Shown in pieces: positions 23,802-32,515 of a stretch of DNA of 64,000 nucleotides. Each line of letters begins with the position of its first letter. Positions within the stretch are counted from its first letter, which is position 1. The notes under the pieces were generated by a model that was not told where the DNA came from, did not search any database, and saw nothing but the letters and a program-made list of their open reading frames with translations. The stretch is from Brevibacillus brevis. GTDB taxonomy: Bacteria; Bacillota; Bacilli; Brevibacillales; Brevibacillaceae. The stretch lies in contig NZ_CP041767.1 of NCBI RefSeq assembly GCF_022026395.1, forward strand, positions 5,272,001-5,336,000, written 5' to 3'. The position numbers and the translations under genes are program-made.

Positions 23802-24330
23802 TGGCCAACCCTCCTATCCAATCGACATGCAAAACTTTTTTGAGTTCTTTTGTTGCCCGATGAAAATCTACGCGGACCTTGGCTTCGCTTGTCCCGAGGA
23901 TTTCTGCCGTTTCCCGAATACTGTAGGCCTTGATGCCACGCAAAATCAGTACATTCCGATGATGCGTCTTCATTTTCTGCATCGCCTGCTCAATTTCCAG
24001 CTGTTCTTCCTTGGAAGCCAGCTCCGCTTCCGGCCTTCCCAGAAGAGAAGGCAGCCCTTTTAACAAATCCATGCCAAAAAGCGTTTGCACCCGCCTCTTC
24101 CGGTAATCATCGATGGCGACATGCTTGGCAATATGCAAAATCCATGTCTTCACACTGGAACGCTCTTCATATCTGGCCAAAGCGTCCAAGACCCGGATAA
24201 ACACTTCCTGTGTCAAATCCTCCGCATGCTCACGCTTCCCCGTAAAGTAGTAGAGATATTGATAGACATCACGGTAATGCTCGCGATAGATCGCTTTAAT
24301 CCGCGCTTCGTAATCGACTGTGTCCTGCAC
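23785..24330 (-). CDS. ECF-type RNA polymerase sigma factor
   Basis: A 181-residue extracytoplasmic-function sigma factor. Region 2: YREHYRDVYQYLYYFTGKREHAEDLTQEVFIRVL, described as residues about 14-48, with the invariant AEDLTQEVF; region 4: MKTHHRNVLILRGIKAYSIRETAEILGTSEAKVRVDFHRA as the C-terminal helix-turn-helix. The gene is sandwiched between a secreted YcdB/YcdC protein (22 bp upstream) and a membrane YcdB/YcdC protein that overlaps its end. It probably transcribes this operon from the TGTAAC-N16-CGACTA element at 25927-25954. Confidence 0.88.
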   Translation of the reverse strand: MQDTVDYEARIKAIYREHYRDVYQYLYYFTGKREHAEDLTQEVFIRVLDALARYEERSSVKTWILHIAKHVAIDDYRKRRVQTLFGMDLLKGLPSLLGRPEAELASKEEQLEIEQAMQKMKTHHRNVLILRGIKAYSIRETAEILGTSEAKVRVDFHRATKELKKVLHVDWIGGLANEYSK

Positions 24331-24351
24331 TGGATTTCCTCTCCCTGCTCC

Positions 24352-25881
24352 CTACTTGATAAATTGACCTGTAACCGCGTCAACCTTTCCGTTTCTTTCT
24401 TTCGGCTCATAAACAAGGACAGGTGTTCCCTGGTACCGTCCGTTAAGGGAAGGAAACACGTAGCGCAGTGTAAGCGGATTAGCTTTCAACAATGCTTGTA
24501 CGGCTTGCTCGGGCCCTACGACATTTGAGGCATCATCATAGGATAATTTACCAGTAGTTATTGGTAAACTGGCGGATACAATGTCTCCCGTATGCATGTC
24601 AACTTTTACTGAATAGCCCTGTCCCTCAACCATAATCCCTTGGTGTACAGGGGAAAATAGAAACGTTTGCTTGCCTGCTTCTCTGTTATTCATTTGTGGT
24701 ACCAGCTCCATTTGTGGTACTAGCTCCGTTACCTCTGCGTCTACAAACGGTTGCAGAAACACCACTGCTTTTTCCTCGGCAGCTGCCTCTGTAATCACTT
24801 TCTGCTTTGGTGGGTTTTCAACTACATGGAAGTACGCAATCTGATCATTCACTGTCCTCACTGAGAACTTTTTGTTTCCAACCACGGCATCATACTCCTT
24901 TTCCCCTTCGAGAACTGGCGCACCTTTGGTTATTTTAAACTCAATTCCTTCAGGCAATGGAATAAAAGTGGAGAGTGCGGTGGCTATCTCCTCATTTGTT
25001 TTGGCGAAGACCCGCTGGTTGCCAGGCGTTATCGGGATTGGTTTCCCGTACTTATTTTTCTTGGTCCATCCGGACTCTACCTCGGCTCCTGATCGTGCAT
25101 CCAGATATCCGGAAAAATTCAGGCTGTAGACTGGGCGGAAGCCAGCGCTTATGTCTCTTGCTTTTTGCTCATAGCGAAGGTGGAGCATGTCTTCTAATTG
25201 TTTGCCGAATTCGTCTGGATTCCTAACCCCTGACGGAGCGGCGAATTTACTTGCGTCCATCTGCAATCCTGTTGTGTTTCCTGCGTTTATATAGTCTAGC
25301 TCGCCTACTCCATTGATCCCTACTACGTAAAGATCGTCTTTTACCGAAATCTGATTCACAACCCGAACGAAACGCACATTTGCCACGGCCTCTGCACCCT
25401 CACCATCAACTGTTACCTCGTCTATTTGGTATTGCTTGATGGCGTCACCGATGAAATCCTTCAGAATACTTGGCGCTTTTTCTTTTCCCATCGCTTCCGT
25501 AGGACGTGCAGTCGGTTTCTTTTTGGGAATGTCGTGTGCAGAGAAGAATAACAGCATACCGTTGTTTGCATCGATTTTGGCATCCGCATACAGGGATACT
25601 TCCGTCCGCTCCTTGTTGCTGAAGATGCGGAATTGGATGTGGAAAACATCTCGCTCCTGATTGTTACGCGAAATGGTTTTTTCCGCATTTTTTAATTCCG
25701 GGTAGTGTTTGTTCAGCCTGTCTACGGTTTTTTGGGCTGCTTTGCTCAATTGGGGTTGTGTCGATTTGACTGCCGCGGCTTGTACAGATACTTGTGGTTG
25801 CGTAATCCACAATGGGCTTGAGAAGAGCAAAGCAGCAGCTCCTACTGTGATCATCAGCTTTTTGGTTGCGTATGGTTTCAT
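24352..25881 (-). CDS. Secreted YcdB/YcdC domain protein
   Basis: A 509-residue protein with a signal peptide (KKLMITVGAAALLFSSPLW, cleaved near VQAAA) followed by YcdB/YcdC repeats, seen as DANNGMLLFFSAHDIPK, DARSGAEVESGW, DMHTGDIVSASLP and the final DAVTGQFIK. Its first 230 residues parallel the extracellular part of the anti-sigma at 22092, including the IDFRTFSNKDRTEVSLYA-like segment (here IQFRIFSNKERTEVSLYA). The two are paralogues. Being the first gene of the sigma operon, it may be a ligand, competitor or target of the sensing pathway. A 14-nt repeat (TTTGTGGTAC...GCTCC) encodes two copies of VPQMELVPQM. Confidence 0.75.
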   Translation of the reverse strand: MKPYATKKLMITVGAAALLFSSPLWITQPQVSVQAAAVKSTQPQLSKAAQKTVDRLNKHYPELKNAEKTISRNNQERDVFHIQFRIFSNKERTEVSLYADAKIDANNGMLLFFSAHDIPKKKPTARPTEAMGKEKAPSILKDFIGDAIKQYQIDEVTVDGEGAEAVANVRFVRVVNQISVKDDLYVVGINGVGELDYINAGNTTGLQMDASKFAAPSGVRNPDEFGKQLEDMLHLRYEQKARDISAGFRPVYSLNFSGYLDARSGAEVESGWTKKNKYGKPIPITPGNQRVFAKTNEEIATALSTFIPLPEGIEFKITKGAPVLEGEKEYDAVVGNKKFSVRTVNDQIAYFHVVENPPKQKVITEAAAEEKAVVFLQPFVDAEVTELVPQMELVPQMNNREAGKQTFLFSPVHQGIMVEGQGYSVKVDMHTGDIVSASLPITTGKLSYDDASNVVGPEQAVQALLKANPLTLRYVFPSLNGRYQGTPVLVYEPKERNGKVDAVTGQFIK

Positions 25882-25926
25882 TTTGAATTTCCTCCTGGCT
25901 TCCTCTTTTTTACGTTCTTAGCCCAA

Positions 25927-25954
25927 TAGTCGGAAGCAAAAGGGAAATGTTACA
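25927..25954 (-). promoter_or_regulatory. Candidate ECF-type promoter
   Basis: TGTAAC (25954-25949), a 16-bp spacer and CGACTA (25932-25927) match the general ECF promoter pattern TGAAAC-N16-CGTC reasonably well. It is 46 bp upstream of the first gene of the YcdB/sigma operon, so autoregulation is plausible. Confidence 0.5.
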
Positions 25955-25980
25955 AGGAAATCAAAATAAAAAAAGGCCAG

Positions 25981-26730
25981 TCAAGCCTTTGACAGGCCGC
26001 CTAGCCGTTGCGAGGTTTTGAGAGCGACATCCTTTACCCGTTCAATCAAATACTGGAGTCGTTCCTCCTTCAAATCATACGTAACAATTCCAATGCTTAA
26101 TGCCCCGATTACCTTTTGTGTGTAATCAATCACCGGTGCTGCGACGGATGCCGTATTTTCCGTCCGCTCCGCAAAGCTGACCGCATGTCCAGCTGCCCTG
26201 ATCTCCTGAAGCTTCTCCATAAAAGCAGGCACCTGCTCTTCACCCACTAGCTGCACTACGGTTTGTCGTGCTTCCTCCACAGGCATGTGGGCCAGCACGA
26301 CTTTATTGGCCGCACCGATATGCATCGGAATCCGCAAGCCCAACTGGTCGTAGATGCGGATATTGTGCTGACTGTCTACGCGATCAACGACAATGGATTC
26401 GAGTCCGCTAGGCTGACTGAAATAAACACTTTCGTTCACTTCTCTGGCGAGCTCCTCGATCATCGGCTTGATCACCTTCCGATAATCGATCCGATCAAGC
26501 ACGCGCAAGCCGAACTCCATCCATTTTATCCCCAACGTATATTGCTTGGTCGCAGCATCCTGCTCTACCAGTCCATGCTTCATCAACGTGTACAACAGTC
26601 GATAAATGGTGCTAACCGGGAGCTGACATTCCTTCGCTAAATCATTGATCGTCCACCATTTTCTATGTTCATCCGACGAAAGTGCCGTTGCAATCGCCAT
26701 CGCTCGATCAAACGATTGAATCACGGTCAT
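25981..26730 (-). CDS. IclR-family transcriptional regulator
   Basis: A 249-residue regulator: N-terminal winged helix (WWTINDLAKECQLPVSTIYRLLYTLMKHGLVEQD) at about 24-58 and C-terminal IclR effector domain (PMHIGAANKVVLAHMP, AVSFAERTENTASVAAPV, ALSIGIVTYDL). IclR proteins act as repressors or activators responding to small carbon compounds. The gene diverges from a dimethylargininase-like gene across 180 bp, making that gene its probable target. A hairpin overlapping the stop (GGCC...GGCC then TTTTTTT) serves as terminator. Confidence 0.87.
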   Translation of the reverse strand: MTVIQSFDRAMAIATALSSDEHRKWWTINDLAKECQLPVSTIYRLLYTLMKHGLVEQDAATKQYTLGIKWMEFGLRVLDRIDYRKVIKPMIEELAREVNESVYFSQPSGLESIVVDRVDSQHNIRIYDQLGLRIPMHIGAANKVVLAHMPVEEARQTVVQLVGEEQVPAFMEKLQEIRAAGHAVSFAERTENTASVAAPVIDYTQKVIGALSIGIVTYDLKEERLQYLIERVKDVALKTSQRLGGLSKA

Positions 26731-26822
26731 CCCCCCTTTTTTATCTATCTTCTCATATGAAACTATGTTAAACCATTTGCTCTAATTTTGTGAATCGCAA
26801 AAAAACTCCAAGGAATCACAGA

Positions 26823-26872
26823 TTGACAGTCAGAAATCAGAATGTGTAAACTAATAATGAACATTTCGAAAT
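26823..26872 (+). promoter_or_regulatory. Promoter and candidate operator for the dimethylargininase-like gene
   Basis: TTGACA (26823-26828), an 18-bp spacer and TAAACT (26847-26852) precede the perfect palindrome ATTTCGAAAT (26863-26872). The palindrome is placed near the expected transcription start, suitable for repression by the divergent IclR protein. Confidence 0.5.
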
Positions 26873-26911
26873 ATGAATAATATTCTGCAATGTGGAAAAA
26901 GGGAGGCAACT

Positions 26912-27787
26912 ATGTTCCAAGGCAGCCAATCCATGGTCAAAAAGATGAAAACAGTCATCATCAAGCATCCCCATCAAGCATTTATCAGTCAAGAACATCT
27001 CGATCAATCGTGGAAAACCTTCAACTATACAGACCGCCCTGACTGGGACCGCGCTCTGCATGAATACGCCAAATTCGAATCGATTTTGCGCGAGCATGTG
27101 GAAAATGTCCTGCACTTGCCACAATCCGATAAAACCGGACTGGATTCCATTTACGCCCATGATCCGGTGAAATTTACTTCCAAAGGGGCAATCATCCTCA
27201 AATCTGGTAAAGAGCTCCGTCAGGGAGAAGCAGAAGTATACAAAGCTTTTTTAGAGGAAAACAATATTCCGATCCTGGGACAGCTCACAGGCGATGCCTT
27301 GTCAGACGGCGGCGATCTCGTCTGGCTGGATGAAAAAACACTCGCGATTGGCCTTGGCTTCCGGACGAACAAAGCGGCTATCGCTCAAATTACGGAAATG
27401 GTCAAGGATTTCACGGACGAAATCATCGTGGTACAGCTTCCGTATGATCGCGGCCCTGCGGAATGTTTCCATCTGATGTCGATTATCAGCATGGTCGATC
27501 ATGATTTGGCAGTGGTCTACTCCAAGCTGATGCCTGTATTTTTCCGTCAACTGCTCATTGATAGAGGCATTCAGCTAATCGAGGTACCCGATCATGAGTA
27601 CGATAATCTCGGCAGCAATGTTCTCGCCCTTGCGCCGCGTGTGTGCATGGTCGTGGCAGGCAACCCGATTACCAGGCAACGCCTTCTCGACGCAGGAGCG
27701 ACTGTGTACGAGTATGAGGGCGAGGAGATTTCTTATAAGGGAACAGGTGGACCTACTTGCCTGACAAGCCCGGTGGAACGAATATAG
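26912..27787 (+). CDS. Dimethylarginine dimethylaminohydrolase-like amidinotransferase
   Basis: A 291-residue pentein-fold protein of the DDAH/arginine deiminase superfamily. The catalytic Cys is in GGPTCLTSP near the C-terminus, the His in AECFHLMS, and substrate-binding acids in YAHDPVKF and LSDGGDLVW. Family members hydrolyse methylated arginine or arginine to citrulline. The ATG at 26912 follows AGGGAGG at 6 nt; an upstream frame to 26873 lacks this. It is divergent from an IclR regulator. The exact substrate cannot be told from sequence. Confidence 0.8.
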   Translation: MFQGSQSMVKKMKTVIIKHPHQAFISQEHLDQSWKTFNYTDRPDWDRALHEYAKFESILREHVENVLHLPQSDKTGLDSIYAHDPVKFTSKGAIILKSGKELRQGEAEVYKAFLEENNIPILGQLTGDALSDGGDLVWLDEKTLAIGLGFRTNKAAIAQITEMVKDFTDEIIVVQLPYDRGPAECFHLMSIISMVDHDLAVVYSKLMPVFFRQLLIDRGIQLIEVPDHEYDNLGSNVLALAPRVCMVVAGNPITRQRLLDAGATVYEYEGEEISYKGTGGPTCLTSPVERI

Positions 27788-27801
27788 CTGTTAACAAGCT
27801 G

Positions 27802-27851
27802 AACTGTACCTCCATTGTTAGATACCATTAACGATTGGCGGTGCAGTTTTC
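27802..27851 (+). terminator. Terminator after the DDAH-like gene
   Basis: AACTGTACCTCCATTGTTA pairs imperfectly with TAACGATTGGCGGTGCAGTT, followed by TTCT. The next 160 bp to feoA hold no gene; I saw no clear Fur box. Confidence 0.65.
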
Positions 27852-28010
27852 TAAGACCAAAAAGTTTCCTTAAGCAAAAACTTTGTTGCCTAGGAAAGAA
27901 TCTTACCTTAAACTAAAATCATGAAGATATCGACTACGCGTACTTTTTTTTACCTTCATTTTTGCCCTAAGCCAACAGTTTGTCCTTAACGAAAAAGGAG
28001 AGTGAACATC

Positions 28011-28265
28011 ATGCCATCTATCAGCATTCCTTTGTCTAATGCCTTGATTGGAAGCCACATCTGTCTGGATCGTATTGACGTTCAGGGTATACTGCGCAGG
28101 CGATTGCTGGATCTCGGATTCGTCCCCGGCAACATCGTGGAAGTCATGCAAAAAAGTCCGCTAGGCGATCCCATTGCCTTTCGGGTAAATAACACGATCA
28201 TCGCCCTGCGCAAAGAAGAAAGCTCCCTCATATTCGGCGAGTACGTAGGAAGTGACGAAAAATGA
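28011..28265 (+). CDS. feoA: FeoA ferrous iron transport protein
   Basis: An 84-residue SH3-like FeoA protein: IDVQGILRRRLLDLGFVPGNIVEVMQKSPLGDP, described by its key residues LDLGFVPG and PLGDP, then RVNNTIIALRKEE. FeoA interacts with FeoB and is required for efficient ferrous iron uptake. The ATG at 28011 has AAGGAG about 9 nt upstream. Its stop overlaps the start of the FeoB GTPase gene by 4 bp (ATGA), showing tight coupling. Confidence 0.9.
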   Translation: MPSISIPLSNALIGSHICLDRIDVQGILRRRLLDLGFVPGNIVEVMQKSPLGDPIAFRVNNTIIALRKEESSLIFGEYVGSDEK

Positions 28266-28993
28266 GTTCATACACAATTGCGTTGGCAGGAAATCCGAAT
28301 ACCGGTAAGAGTACATTATTCAACACATTGACGGGACTGCGCCAACATACAGGAAACTGGGCAGGAAAGACAGTCGTAATGGCTGAGGGAGAATTCTCTC
28401 GGGGAAATACGACTTTTCGGATCATCGATTTGCCAGGTACGTACTCCTTGTATTCCAACTCGGCGGATGAAGAAGTGGCGAGAGATTACATTATCTTCGA
28501 GCAGCCTGACGTCACCATCGTGGTCCTGGATGCCACTTCATTGGAACGGAATCTCAATTTGGCCTTGCAGGTGTTGGAAATGACTCCGCACGTTGTCGTA
28601 TGCGTCAATTTGATCGATGAAGCGAAAAGGCTTGGCATTCGTATTGATCTGGAAAAAATCTCGCAAAGATTAGGCGTTCCCTGTATCGCCATTTCCGCCA
28701 GAAATCAAATCGGGATCGAGAATTTACTCGATCAGGTGGAGAAGGTCGCAAACGGAACCATCGTGTCCAATCCTGTACAGATAACTTACAGTGAACAAAT
28801 TGAAACCAAGCTGGCACAGTTGGAGCCTCTCATTGAGAAAACCTTGGGTAGCCGTTTTCCGACAAGATGGATCGCTCTGAGGCTGCTGGATGGCGATGAG
28901 AGTTTGTTGAATACCTTGCGGGAGCGAATGCAAGAGCCAGCTGAGTCTTTCGGAGAGGAGCGCTTGACCCATGGCCAAACCATTTGCCACTAA
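28262..28993 (+). CDS. feoB: FeoB N-terminal GTPase (split FeoB, part 1)
   Basis: A 243-residue protein comprising only the cytoplasmic G domain and the following GDI-like helices of FeoB. G motifs are visible: G1 GNPNTGKST, G3 DLPGTYS, G4 appears as VNLIDEA in place of NxxD with N-x-x-D conserved (NLID), and G5 SARNQIG. It ends at 28993 after a 23-bp overlap with the permease gene in another frame. FeoB is usually one protein of about 650-770 residues; here the two halves are separate genes. Confidence 0.88.
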   Translation: MSSYTIALAGNPNTGKSTLFNTLTGLRQHTGNWAGKTVVMAEGEFSRGNTTFRIIDLPGTYSLYSNSADEEVARDYIIFEQPDVTIVVLDATSLERNLNLALQVLEMTPHVVVCVNLIDEAKRLGIRIDLEKISQRLGVPCIAISARNQIGIENLLDQVEKVANGTIVSNPVQITYSEQIETKLAQLEPLIEKTLGSRFPTRWIALRLLDGDESLLNTLRERMQEPAESFGEERLTHGQTICH

Positions 28994-30377
28994 TCCGTCC
29001 GATCCACTGGATGCGCTTCTTTCCGTGGCCCGCGCCTCAGCAGAAGGAAGTGAGATTCGGGACACGATTGTAAGTGACATTTACCGCACCAGTCGCAGTA
29101 TTTGCAAGGAAGCTGTGACCTACGAAAACAAGCAAAAGCTGTCTAGCGCATACAAGCTCGATAAAATTGTGACGTCCAAAATATGGGGCTACCCGATCAT
29201 GCTGGCGATTTTAGGCGCGGTATTTTGGATCACAATCGCAGGTGCCAACGTTCCATCTGGAATGCTTGCCGACATGTTCGGCGTTGTCGAGGGTTATCTG
29301 ACTGCTGGCTTTCAAGCTGTGCACGCACCAGATTGGCTGCACGGCATTCTGGTTCTCGGATTCTTTCGCGGTACCTCATGGGTTGTCAGCGTCATGCTGC
29401 CTCCGATGGCTATCTTTTTCCCAGTCTTTGCCCTGCTCGAAAACTTCGGATATCTGCCGCGTGTTGCGTTCAACATGGATCGTCTGTTTAAAAATGCCGG
29501 CGGACACGGAAAACAAGCATTGACCATGTCGATGGGGTTTGGCTGTAACGCAGCTGCCATCCTATCAACCCGAATCATCGAATCTCCTCGGGAGCGAATG
29601 CTGGCGATTCTGACCAACAATTTCGTTCCGTGCAATGGTCGCTGGCCCACATTGATTTTATTGTCTTCGCTATTTATGGCGACCAGCGCGACAAGTGGAT
29701 GGCAATCTTTGACTACTGCTCTCATTGTAATGGGTATGGTTATTTTTGGAATCGCTATCACTCTTACGGTTTCCTGGACACTATCCAAAACAGCTCTGCG
29801 CGGAGTACCGACACACTATACATTGGAGCTGCCCCCCTATCGCCGTCCGCAGATATGGAAAACGATCCTGATCGCAAGCAAGGATAAATCGTGGAGCGTG
29901 CTGAAAAGAGCTGTCATTGTGGCCGCCCCTGCCGGTATCATCACTTGGGTATTGGGTAATATCTATGTCGGTGGAGACAGTATCCTCGCCCATATGGCTG
30001 CCTTTTTTGATCCGTTTGCGCAAATCATTGGGCTCGATGGCTATATTCTCATGGCTTTCATTCTCGGTTTGCCTGCGAATGAAATCGTGCTGCCGATCCT
30101 TCTGATGGGGTACATGTCCTCCGGTGCCATGGTTGATGTGGAAGGGATCGACAATATCAAGGATGTCTTCTTGCAGCACGGGTGGACTTGGTTGACTGCA
30201 CTCAACATGATGCTGTTCTCTCTGCTTCATTACCCTTGCGGCACAACCTTGTTCAATATTTACAAGGAAACGAAAAGTGTGAAATGGACAGTACTATCCG
30301 CACTCATTCCGCTCGCCATTGCTATCGGAGTAACGTTCTTGACTGCCCAGGTGGCAAGGGCACTCGGTTGGGTGTAA
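28971..30377 (+). CDS. feoB: FeoB membrane permease (split FeoB, part 2)
   Basis: A 468-residue membrane protein with the FeoB Gate/nucleoside-recognition modules: IWGYPIMLAILGAVFWIT, SMGFGCNAAAILSTRIIESPRERMLAILTNNFVPCNGRWPTL (key residues GCN, PCNGR), LGLPANEIVLPILLM and a C-terminal FSLLHYPCGTTLFNIYKE. The conserved Cys residues of the Gate motifs are present. It starts with ATG at 28971, with AGGAG 10 nt upstream, inside the end of the GTPase gene but shifted in frame. Both halves are intact and have good starts, so they probably work as two subunits and the split is not a recent mutation. Confidence 0.88.
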   Translation: MAKPFATNPSDPLDALLSVARASAEGSEIRDTIVSDIYRTSRSICKEAVTYENKQKLSSAYKLDKIVTSKIWGYPIMLAILGAVFWITIAGANVPSGMLADMFGVVEGYLTAGFQAVHAPDWLHGILVLGFFRGTSWVVSVMLPPMAIFFPVFALLENFGYLPRVAFNMDRLFKNAGGHGKQALTMSMGFGCNAAAILSTRIIESPRERMLAILTNNFVPCNGRWPTLILLSSLFMATSATSGWQSLTTALIVMGMVIFGIAITLTVSWTLSKTALRGVPTHYTLELPPYRRPQIWKTILIASKDKSWSVLKRAVIVAAPAGIITWVLGNIYVGGDSILAHMAAFFDPFAQIIGLDGYILMAFILGLPANEIVLPILLMGYMSSGAMVDVEGIDNIKDVFLQHGWTWLTALNMMLFSLLHYPCGTTLFNIYKETKSVKWTVLSALIPLAIAIGVTFLTAQVARALGWV

Positions 30378-30385
30378 AAAACAGC

Positions 30386-30435
30386 AAAAAGCCTTTGCAC
30401 AAAACCAGACCTCCTGGTTCGTGCAAAGGCTTTTT
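30386..30435. terminator. Strong bidirectional terminator after feoB
   Basis: AAAAAGCCTTTGCAC and GTGCAAAGGCTTTTT form a perfect 15-bp stem with flanking T-runs on both strands. It serves the feo operon and the convergent anti-sigma gene. Confidence 0.88.
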
Positions 30436-30461
30436 CGTGACTTTCCCAGTGGAATCGTACT

Positions 30462-31841
30462 TTATTTTGTAATAGGTATCACGCCATCCAATCTGACTCT
30501 CTCAAACTCTAGCCCGCCCATCTCTACCGTATACGTATCCTGTTTCGGTACCCTGAAAACAATGGAAACAGTTTCCAAATTCTCTGCCACAATCATATCC
30601 TTGTAAGCCTGACCCTCTACACGTAAGTTAATTTCTTCTGGTCCCTTGTTTGGAACGACAATGGACAGCTTGCCTTTGTCGTAATTTACCTTTTCAATGT
30701 CCAGCTGTTTCTTTTTTCCAAACGGAATCGTTTGCGGATATTTGGCATTCATATCAAGCACGAAGTTATCCTTTAGGGATCGCTTCATCGTCACTTCATC
30801 AAATCGCAGCTCCAGTTTTTCCGGGAGAGCCCCATAGAACAGCGACGGAATAAATTGCGCCCTATAGGTATCTGTCCCCTGCACATGCTCCACGTTTTTA
30901 TTCACCTTGTCGTCTATCGCCTGATACTCTTTCCCGCTTCTATCCACCAATTTCATATTTTCTAATCGATGTAGAACAAACCCATCCTCAAACTTAGCCT
31001 CAAGCTCTATCTCTGTCACAGTAGGCGAAGCTATCATTCGGTTCACTTGTAAGCTCGTCACCAAACCATCTGTTTTAAGCACCGCATTTACATCTGAATC
31101 CGGTTGGATTACTTTTTCGGCTGCAGTGACAGACTGTGGCAGGGGCAGCAACAGCTCAGCGACCACTACATCATCTCCTGATTTTCGCATATCAACGATT
31201 TGCACTGGCAGGACAGGCTTGCTCTGACCCATCAGCGCCTGCATTTCTTTTTCGTCAATTCGATAATCCGACTTGATTATGAGATAATGCACACCATCGA
31301 TCATTTGAAAATCCCTTGATCCATGACCTCTTTCTGACAGCTTCCCCAACTCTACACGAAGACTCCCATAAAGCATATCGCTTCTTGTCGATTCGTCCGG
31401 AATTCGCGCGATCTCCTCCATTTTTTCACCGGAGATTAACAGCGTAAACGTAATCCGTCTATGATCGACCATAGCATCCCTGATTTGATAAACAAAACCG
31501 TCCTTTTCCAATTTCACCTCAGACAAAATCGGATAGCCATTTTTCAAAGCATGCATGAAACCTTCATCGGGTGTGATCCATTCAAAAGCTTCCTGACCTT
31601 CCTCTGCCCCCGTCAGTCCCCACAAGCTTCTATCAAAGGGCTGTGCAATCTGGAAGAACAACGTCGCAGCAACTGCCACTCCTGCTGCCCAGGAGGTTAC
31701 CTGCCAACGACGGCGACGCTTCTCACGCTGAATTTTTGTGAGTACTTCCTGCTCGAATTTTTCCAAATGAAACGGATATTTTTCACGAACGGATTGCTTT
31801 GCTGATTGACTCCATTCCCTCCACATGCGATCGTCGCTCAT
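30462..31841 (-). CDS. DUF4179-type anti-sigma factor
   Basis: A 459-residue membrane protein: cytoplasmic N-terminus of about 45 residues, one membrane helix (WAAGVAVAATLFFQIA, about 50-66) and a large extracellular region. The extracellular part shows the DUF4179 pattern (WITPDEGFMHALKNGYPILSEVKLEKDGFVYQIRDAMVDHRRITFTLLI region, with key residues DGF and DHRRI). It overlaps the upstream ECF sigma gene by 4 bp. DUF4179 proteins pair with SigM/SigY-like ECF factors, so it most probably holds that sigma factor inactive until an envelope signal arrives. Confidence 0.8.
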   Translation of the reverse strand: MSDDRMWREWSQSAKQSVREKYPFHLEKFEQEVLTKIQREKRRRRWQVTSWAAGVAVAATLFFQIAQPFDRSLWGLTGAEEGQEAFEWITPDEGFMHALKNGYPILSEVKLEKDGFVYQIRDAMVDHRRITFTLLISGEKMEEIARIPDESTRSDMLYGSLRVELGKLSERGHGSRDFQMIDGVHYLIIKSDYRIDEKEMQALMGQSKPVLPVQIVDMRKSGDDVVVAELLLPLPQSVTAAEKVIQPDSDVNAVLKTDGLVTSLQVNRMIASPTVTEIELEAKFEDGFVLHRLENMKLVDRSGKEYQAIDDKVNKNVEHVQGTDTYRAQFIPSLFYGALPEKLELRFDEVTMKRSLKDNFVLDMNAKYPQTIPFGKKKQLDIEKVNYDKGKLSIVVPNKGPEEINLRVEGQAYKDMIVAENLETVSIVFRVPKQDTYTVEMGGLEFERVRLDGVIPITK

Positions 31842-32395
31842 CCTTTTACCTCCTTCGACATGGTTTCCTTCAATTGCTTCCTGGCTCGATGCAACCGTGT
31901 ACGGACGACCTCCTGCGAAACCGAGAGAATATCCGCCACTTCCGCAATCGACAGGTCTTCGTAATAATGCAGGAGGATAACCTGTCTGTATTTCGGTGCG
32001 AGGGATTGAATGTATGTGACGATCTCTTCCCGCTTCACCCGGTTCAAAATCTCTTCCTCTACCTGATTGTTTGCCTGCCGATCCATCAGGTCGCCCAAAT
32101 GATCATCCATCGTCGGAAAAATGTTGCGGAACGACCACGACCGAAAATGCTTTTTGCTCTCATTCATCGCGATCTTGTAGAGCCAATGCTTGATCTCTCC
32201 GTCCCCGCGAAACTGATCGAGATGTCGATATGCTTGGATAAACACGTTTTGGGTAATATCGTCCGCCAAGGCATGATTCTTTACGGTGAGACTCACCAGA
32301 TGAAAAATCTTCTCCCCGTATTGCTGCATCAGCCATTTCAGTCTGGCTTCCCGTGTAACCTCCAGACTCGCTGGCATTGTTTCTGCTTCGTTCAA
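31838..32395 (-). CDS. ECF-type RNA polymerase sigma factor
   Basis: A 185-residue sigma factor. Region 2 includes AQ-like HALADDITQNVFIQAYRHLDQFRG, and region 4 LAPKYRQVILLHYYEDLSIAEVADILSVSQEVVRTRLHRARKQL (key residues PxxYRxV and VRTRLHRAR). Start chosen at TTG 32395, six nt after GAGGTGA; a longer frame to 32494 reads through the promoter region. About 60 bp upstream the minus strand has TGTCACC-TTTTTG, an ECF-like -35, so autoregulation is possible. The anti-sigma gene follows with a 4-bp overlap. Confidence 0.86.
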   Translation of the reverse strand: MNEAETMPASLEVTREARLKWLMQQYGEKIFHLVSLTVKNHALADDITQNVFIQAYRHLDQFRGDGEIKHWLYKIAMNESKKHFRSWSFRNIFPTMDDHLGDLMDRQANNQVEEEILNRVKREEIVTYIQSLAPKYRQVILLHYYEDLSIAEVADILSVSQEVVRTRLHRARKQLKETMSKEVKG

Positions 32396-32468
32396 CCCGT
32401 TCACCTCATCCGTTAAATGCTTGCTATTAGGTATGATCCATCTCACAGCAAAAAGGTGACAGAAAATA

Positions 32469-32501
32469 CAAAAAGAAACCGCTGTGGCTTCCACAACGGC
32501 T
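32469..32501 (-). terminator. Terminator after the GNAT gene
   Basis: Minus strand GCCGTTGTGG, 3-nt loop, CCACAGCGGT followed by TTCTTTTT, 15 bp after the stop at 32516. Its position also isolates the sigma promoter. Confidence 0.75.
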
Positions 32502-32515
32502 ACTTCGCTATCGCT

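Noticed and set aside
27900-28010. Fur box upstream of feoA
   Set aside because: No sequence close to the GATAATGATTATC-type consensus was found by eye, so iron control is not annotated from sequence.
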